NCBI GenBank assembly: GCA_026417755.1
Contig: JAOACQ010000110.1
Location: 1 to 51,064, forward strand
DNA length: 51,064 nt
Direction: 5' to 3'
Source of the DNA: Brevinematales bacterium
GTDB taxonomy: Bacteria; Spirochaetota; Brevinematia; Brevinematales; JAOACQ01
Within the stretch, counting starts at the first letter, position 1, and each line of letters starts with the position of its first letter. Positions 46,333 through 51,064 of the stretch are shown in pieces. The position numbers and the translations under genes are program-made. The notes under the pieces are model-generated. The model searched no databases. It was not told the DNA's origin and was given only the letters and a program-made list of their open reading frames with translations.

Positions 46333-48912
46333 TTAATTCAACCAATATACAAGCCCCATCTCATAAGGATGTGATAGATATCTGTTAAATGGCACAACCC
46401 TTATAGTAAACTCATATCTACCCCCATTCTCAGGCTTAAGAGTCGTAGAGAATCTTGCCCGTCCATTTCCCAACTCTTCTTTTTTATCCATTACCGCTAC
46501 AAGATTATCTACTATAACTTTCCCTTTATCATCTATTTTTCTATAGAAAACTTCCACATTAACATCTTCACTTTTTATTCCCCCAAGTCTGACAATTGCA
46601 GAAATCTCTATACCGTTTGCTATAGTAGTTTCGATTGTATCTCCTGTCGGTTTTACAGAATCAATTTCTATAGAAATATTGTTCCATAGATTTGTAATAT
46701 AATTTTTCCACAATGTAATCTCTTTCGATATCTTATAGTTGTCTTTTTTAAATTCCTCTTCCTGCCTTATAGAAGGAACATAAAGTTTCTGTGTATATTC
46801 CTTAACCATTCTATCCGGACTGAAATTTGGCAACACTGTTTTAATGGATTCTTTCATCTTTTTAACCCCTTTGATGGGAATATTTTTTTCATTTCTTTCA
46901 TAATAGAGTGGTATAATTTCTTTCTCAAGTTTACTATAAATATCAAGAGCATCTTCCCTATCCTGGAGTTCTTGGTCTGGATAATCAATATCCCTCCCTA
47001 TAGACCAACCACATTCTGGATTCATTGCAAAAGCCTCTCGCCACCAACCATCCAGGACACTAAAGTTTATAATACCGTTTACAGGCCCTTTCTGTCCACT
47101 TGTCCCACTTGCCTCAAGAGGCCTTCGAGGAGTATTGAGCCATATATCAACCCCTTGAACAAGATACCTGGCAACATTAAGATCATAATCCTCAACAAAG
47201 AATATCTTACCTTTAAAACCAGTTTGTTTTGCAAGATCAAAAATCTGTTTTATAAATTGTTGGCCGGGTGTATCTTTAGGGTGAGCTTTACCTGCAAAAA
47301 CGATCTGAAGAGGCATATCAGGATTATTAAGTATCTTTTTAATCCTCTCAATATCTTTAAAAATCAAAATTGCTCTTTTATATGTTGCAAATCTCCTTGC
47401 AAATCCTATAGTAAGAACATCAGGACTCAACAATTCTCCTAGTTCATCTTCTATTTCAACATATGAAACACCATGTCTTATCCATTCTTCTTTTGCTCTC
47501 TTTCTGACAAAATCCACCATCTTAATCTTTAATTTTTTATGAACTTCCCACAACTCCTCATCGGGTATAGAATCAATCTTATTAAAAAATTCCTTATTGT
47601 TTAAATTTTCTTTCCAGTTTTTACCTAAGTATTTGTCAAATAGGAATGACATTTCAGGTGCAAGCCAGCTTTCAGTATGAACTCCATTTGTAATATGAGT
47701 TATAGGATTTTGTTCAGCTGGAATTTGCTCCCAAACTTTCTGCCAGAGTTTCCTTGAAACGTGTCCGTGAAGCTCACTTACACCATTTGCCCTTCCAGCA
47801 AGTTTCAAGGCTAAAACAGTTAAACTAAAAATCTGATAACCATGTGGATCTATTTCTTTTCCAAGATCCATAAATTCATTCTCTGAAATTTTTACACTTT
47901 CCCAATACTGCTTAAAATATTTAGCTTGAAGTTGAAGAGGAAACGCATCATTACCGGCTGGGACAGGAGTATGAGTTGTAAATATTGTGCTTGATCTGAT
48001 GTAATTTAAGGCTTCGTAGAAACTAAGATTATTATTAACTACTAATTCTCTTATTCTTTCAAGCCCCAGAAAAACAGAGTGCCCTTCATTCATATGCCAT
48101 ATATCAGGGTTGTACCCAAGTTCTCTTAAAGCCTTTACACCACCCATCCCAAGAAATATTTCCTGGGTGATTCTCATTTCCTGGTCTCCACCATAAAGCT
48201 GAGAAGTAAACCATCTATCTTCTTCTCTATTTTCTGGAACGTTTGTATCAAGAAGAATCAAAGTTACTCTTCCAACATTAACTTTCCAGATATTTGCAAA
48301 AACTTTTCTTCCCGGTAAATCAACCGAAATACGTGCCTGCTTGCCATCCTTCATTACTTTCTGCAAAGGAAGTTGGCTAAAATCAAGATTATAATAAATA
48401 GCCTCCTGCCAACCTTCTGGATTTATTCTCTGGGTAAAATAACCCTGTTTATAAAGTAAACCAACTCCAACAAGAGGAAGACCAATGTCACTGGCACTTT
48501 TAAGATGATCACCCGCAAGAACACCAAGCCCACCAGAGTAGATAGTGAGGGATTCATGAAAACCATATTCTGCAGAAAAATAGGCTACGAGTTTATTTTT
48601 ATACTCAGGAAAATTTTTGTTAAACCAGGTATTTTCTTCATTTATATAATTATCAAATTCTTTACAAACCTTTTCATATAACTCCAAATAACTTTTGTCT
48701 TCTGAAACCCTAACAAGTGATTTTTGATCTATTTCAAGAAGAAATTTAACAGGGTTATGATAAACCCTTTCCCACAAATCAGGATCAATTCTGATAAAAA
48801 GTTGTTGAGCATCATAATTCCATACCCACCAGAGATTATACGCAAGTTCCTTAATTCTTGAAATGTTTTGTGGTAGAGAAGGTTCTACTTTAAGAGTCCC
48901 CACATATTTCAT
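46333..48912 (-). CDS. glgP: Alpha-glucan (glycogen) phosphorylase, GT35
   Basis: FSAEYGFHESLTIYSGGLGVLAGDHLKSASDIGLPLVGVGLLYKQGYF, WHMNEGHSVFLGLERIRE, THTPVPAGNDAF, HITNGVHTESWLAPEM, RPLEASGTSGQKGPVNG. Confidence 0.96.
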   Translation of the reverse strand: MKYVGTLKVEPSLPQNISRIKELAYNLWWVWNYDAQQLFIRIDPDLWERVYHNPVKFLLEIDQKSLVRVSEDKSYLELYEKVCKEFDNYINEENTWFNKNFPEYKNKLVAYFSAEYGFHESLTIYSGGLGVLAGDHLKSASDIGLPLVGVGLLYKQGYFTQRINPEGWQEAIYYNLDFSQLPLQKVMKDGKQARISVDLPGRKVFANIWKVNVGRVTLILLDTNVPENREEDRWFTSQLYGGDQEMRITQEIFLGMGGVKALRELGYNPDIWHMNEGHSVFLGLERIRELVVNNNLSFYEALNYIRSSTIFTTHTPVPAGNDAFPLQLQAKYFKQYWESVKISENEFMDLGKEIDPHGYQIFSLTVLALKLAGRANGVSELHGHVSRKLWQKVWEQIPAEQNPITHITNGVHTESWLAPEMSFLFDKYLGKNWKENLNNKEFFNKIDSIPDEELWEVHKKLKIKMVDFVRKRAKEEWIRHGVSYVEIEDELGELLSPDVLTIGFARRFATYKRAILIFKDIERIKKILNNPDMPLQIVFAGKAHPKDTPGQQFIKQIFDLAKQTGFKGKIFFVEDYDLNVARYLVQGVDIWLNTPRRPLEASGTSGQKGPVNGIINFSVLDGWWREAFAMNPECGWSIGRDIDYPDQELQDREDALDIYSKLEKEIIPLYYERNEKNIPIKGVKKMKESIKTVLPNFSPDRMVKEYTQKLYVPSIRQEEEFKKDNYKISKEITLWKNYITNLWNNISIEIDSVKPTGDTIETTIANGIEISAIVRLGGIKSEDVNVEVFYRKIDDKGKVIVDNLVAVMDKKEELGNGRARFSTTLKPENGGRYEFTIRVVPFNRYLSHPYEMGLVYWLN

Positions 48913-48991
48913 ATAAACCCCTATAATAAAGACTATAAATAATTCTAACAAATATTTTACAATAAATCAATCGTTTTTGCAAAAATAGTTC

Positions 48992-51064
48992 CTATTTAAT
49001 TTTCCTTATCAAATAGACATATTCAATAATTTCAAGAAATACCAACTCAAGTTCAAGAAAATTTAATTTTTCTTTTTTGAAAAAATATTCAAAAAAACCT
49101 TTAACAAATGGATTTAAATTAATAGAAATTTGAGAAAAAATGTTGAAAAAATTTCTTTGAATATTTTTGAGGGTTAAATTTTTCTTATCAATTATGTTTT
49201 GAATTATTGAATTTTTCATTTCTTTTAATACTCTTTTGTCCTGAATGTTAATTAAATTACTACACATAAGTTTAAACGCCTTTTTGATAGTAGATATAAG
49301 TAACTTTTCTTTTTCATCTTCATCTTCAACACTTGCAAAATTATAAAATGTTTTCTTAACATCAAATAATATTGATAAATAAAATAAAATTTCATTCTTA
49401 ATCAGCTCATCCTTAATTTTTGAGTATCTTTTTAAGATAACCGGTATTGATTCAAGAACCTTTCCCCTTGAAAGAATTTCAAGGTAAACAAGAAACAAAC
49501 TTATATCCTCTTCATTTTTTATTTTTTCAAGAGCCATTTTTTTGACTTCTATATTTATCATAAAGGCAAGAGAATGTAAAGATTCCATTTTCAACGTTTT
49601 GTGGGGTGTATTTTCTGCTATCTTTAACAGAAAATTTCTGCATTCATCATAATTATAATTAGCAAGTGCCGACAGAATTTCCTTCTTTTCAAGATAAGAA
49701 GCATTCTTGTAGTATTTCATAAGTACTGACGCTGCTTGAAATGTTGTTATTTTAGCAAGGTTTCTTATGGCAGCAATTCTTACCTCATGATCCATATCAT
49801 AAAGCAATTTACTAAGTGGAACAACTCCTATAGAAGACTTGGTTTCACCTATATTTTCAGCCAACTTTATCCTTGACGGTATTCGAGGAATAAAACTTGA
49901 AACAAATATTCTATATATTACAGTTGCAAAATCTGGTCTTAAGATTACATCGCGGATAGAAAATTCTCCAAGAGACTTTTCAGATTCAACATATTCAGGA
50001 AACAAAACTAATCCTATAAGAATTAAAATTGCAGTAGTAAAAAATACAAAAATTGTAGAGTAAAACTCTTTACCAAATATGTAAAACAGAGGCTTACCAT
50101 ACAAATCTGTCAAATATCCACCAATTATTGGAGCAATTATTGCAAAAAATGAATTAATTGAGTTAAATACAGCTATATAAAGGGACCTGTTTTTTATAGG
50201 AGAAATGGAAAGGGAAGTATTAAATGTCCCCAAAATCCACCCAGCCGAAAAGAAATTTTGAATGAAAACAATCAATCCGAGCAATACGATATTATCTCTA
50301 TGTAAGAAATTAACAATTATTGGGGGAAAAATTAAGGAGAAAAGGCATATTTTTATTATAAACTTATTTCCACCAATTTCAGAAAGTTTACCAAAAAACA
50401 GATAGCCAAATATTCCAAAAATTATACCTGCTGCCGTAAAGTATGAAAGAAAAGATGGGGAAATTTTCAAATAATCAAGATAATAAACATTGAAAAACGG
50501 ATTGGAAAGTAATAAGGCAAAATTAAAAAAAGAAACCATTCCAACAAATTTTAAAAAATTTGTATCTTTAAATATATTTTTATAACTTACAAGAAAAGGT
50601 TCATTATAAAACTCATTCTTTTTTGGTTCATACTGAAAAAAAAGAGTTAAAGTCCCAAGAACTACAGCTAAGAAAGCAATTGAATAAACGAGAATATAAT
50701 TATTTTTATCATTATTATTTTTAAGTATAAATCCTGCAACTAAAACAGCAATTATACCTGCAACATTAGACAATGAATTACGAAATGCAAAATATCCTCC
50801 TCTCTTTTCTTCAGGCACAATATCTGCCATCCAGGTACTCCACCCTGTCCCGGCAAAAGACATTGAAAATGATGCAATGATTAAAATAAATATAATTAAA
50901 TAAAGAGGCGTTGATTTAAAAGGAACTCCAAGGAGTAAAAACATTGAAAAGATAAATAAACTCCTACCTATAAAAGAGGTCGCAATAACTATAGGCTTCC
51001 TTCTTGATATATTCCTTGTTAAGGCACCAGATATTGGCTGCAAAACGTTTACAAAGTATAATAA
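48992..51064 (-). CDS. MFS transporter fused to C-terminal HEAT-like repeats (N-terminus off the window)
   Basis: 12-TM-like MFS region (AFRNSLSNVAGIIAVLVAGFIL...) followed by HEAT units LLYDMDHEVRIAAIRNLAKITTFQAASVLMKYYKNASYLEKKEILSALANYNYDECRNFLLKIAE; reading frame stays open to the window edge (LLYFVNVLQPISG...). Confidence 0.8.
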   Translation of the reverse strand, partial: LLYFVNVLQPISGALTRNISRRKPIVIATSFIGRSLFIFSMFLLLGVPFKSTPLYLIIFILIIASFSMSFAGTGWSTWMADIVPEEKRGGYFAFRNSLSNVAGIIAVLVAGFILKNNNDKNNYILVYSIAFLAVVLGTLTLFFQYEPKKNEFYNEPFLVSYKNIFKDTNFLKFVGMVSFFNFALLLSNPFFNVYYLDYLKISPSFLSYFTAAGIIFGIFGYLFFGKLSEIGGNKFIIKICLFSLIFPPIIVNFLHRDNIVLLGLIVFIQNFFSAGWILGTFNTSLSISPIKNRSLYIAVFNSINSFFAIIAPIIGGYLTDLYGKPLFYIFGKEFYSTIFVFFTTAILILIGLVLFPEYVESEKSLGEFSIRDVILRPDFATVIYRIFVSSFIPRIPSRIKLAENIGETKSSIGVVPLSKLLYDMDHEVRIAAIRNLAKITTFQAASVLMKYYKNASYLEKKEILSALANYNYDECRNFLLKIAENTPHKTLKMESLHSLAFMINIEVKKMALEKIKNEEDISLFLVYLEILSRGKVLESIPVILKRYSKIKDELIKNEILFYLSILFDVKKTFYNFASVEDEDEKEKLLISTIKKAFKLMCSNLINIQDKRVLKEMKNSIIQNIIDKKNLTLKNIQRNFFNIFSQISINLNPFVKGFFEYFFKKEKLNFLELELVFLEIIEYVYLIRKIK

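Noticed and set aside
46972-47442. Plus-strand 156-aa ORF in glgP
   Set aside because: Antisense to catalytic-core codons of glycogen phosphorylase; no independent evidence.
1-51064. CRISPR array, transposase, integrase, phage genes, rRNA
   Set aside because: No direct-repeat arrays, no transposase/integrase motifs in the ORFs and no rRNA-like sequence seen.

Overview
This is a low-GC, gene-dense bacterial window. A FliJ / lytic transglycosylase / FlbB-type flagellar cluster suggests a spirochaete-like lineage (inference). Most of it is recognisable core metabolism and cell biology: pgk-tpiA, ddl-ftsQ-ftsA-ftsZ, recQ, murF, a biotin synthase-like gene, a glycogen phosphorylase, crcB/DUF190, ComEC, parvulin and Slt-type proteins, and two tRNAs (Ala-GGC, Ser-GGA). 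The most unusual content is a pair of paralogous sugar-transport cassettes about 23 kb apart, each ordered regulator - XylF-like SBP - XylG-like tandem ATPase - XylH-like permease. In both, the regulator is a truncated, degenerating copy of the N-terminal half of the transporter's own ATPase (XylG/RbsA/MglA type), with the second nucleotide-binding domain replaced by a C-terminal LuxR/GerE HTH. Both SBP promoters share the arrangement TTGACA-N16-TAAAAT with TCACC/GGTGA dyads just upstream of or touching the -35. Both cassettes also have a stable hairpin between the SBP and ATPase genes. I propose these as a candidate 'decoy ATPase' one-component transport sensor. Database novelty could not be checked here. 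Other points of interest are a probable leaderless bioB with two altered auxiliary-cluster ligands, a secreted GH57-like protein, an MFS-HEAT fusion, an H-NOX-like protein apparently lacking the haem ligand, and a 26-bp palindrome that contains two convergent stop codons.
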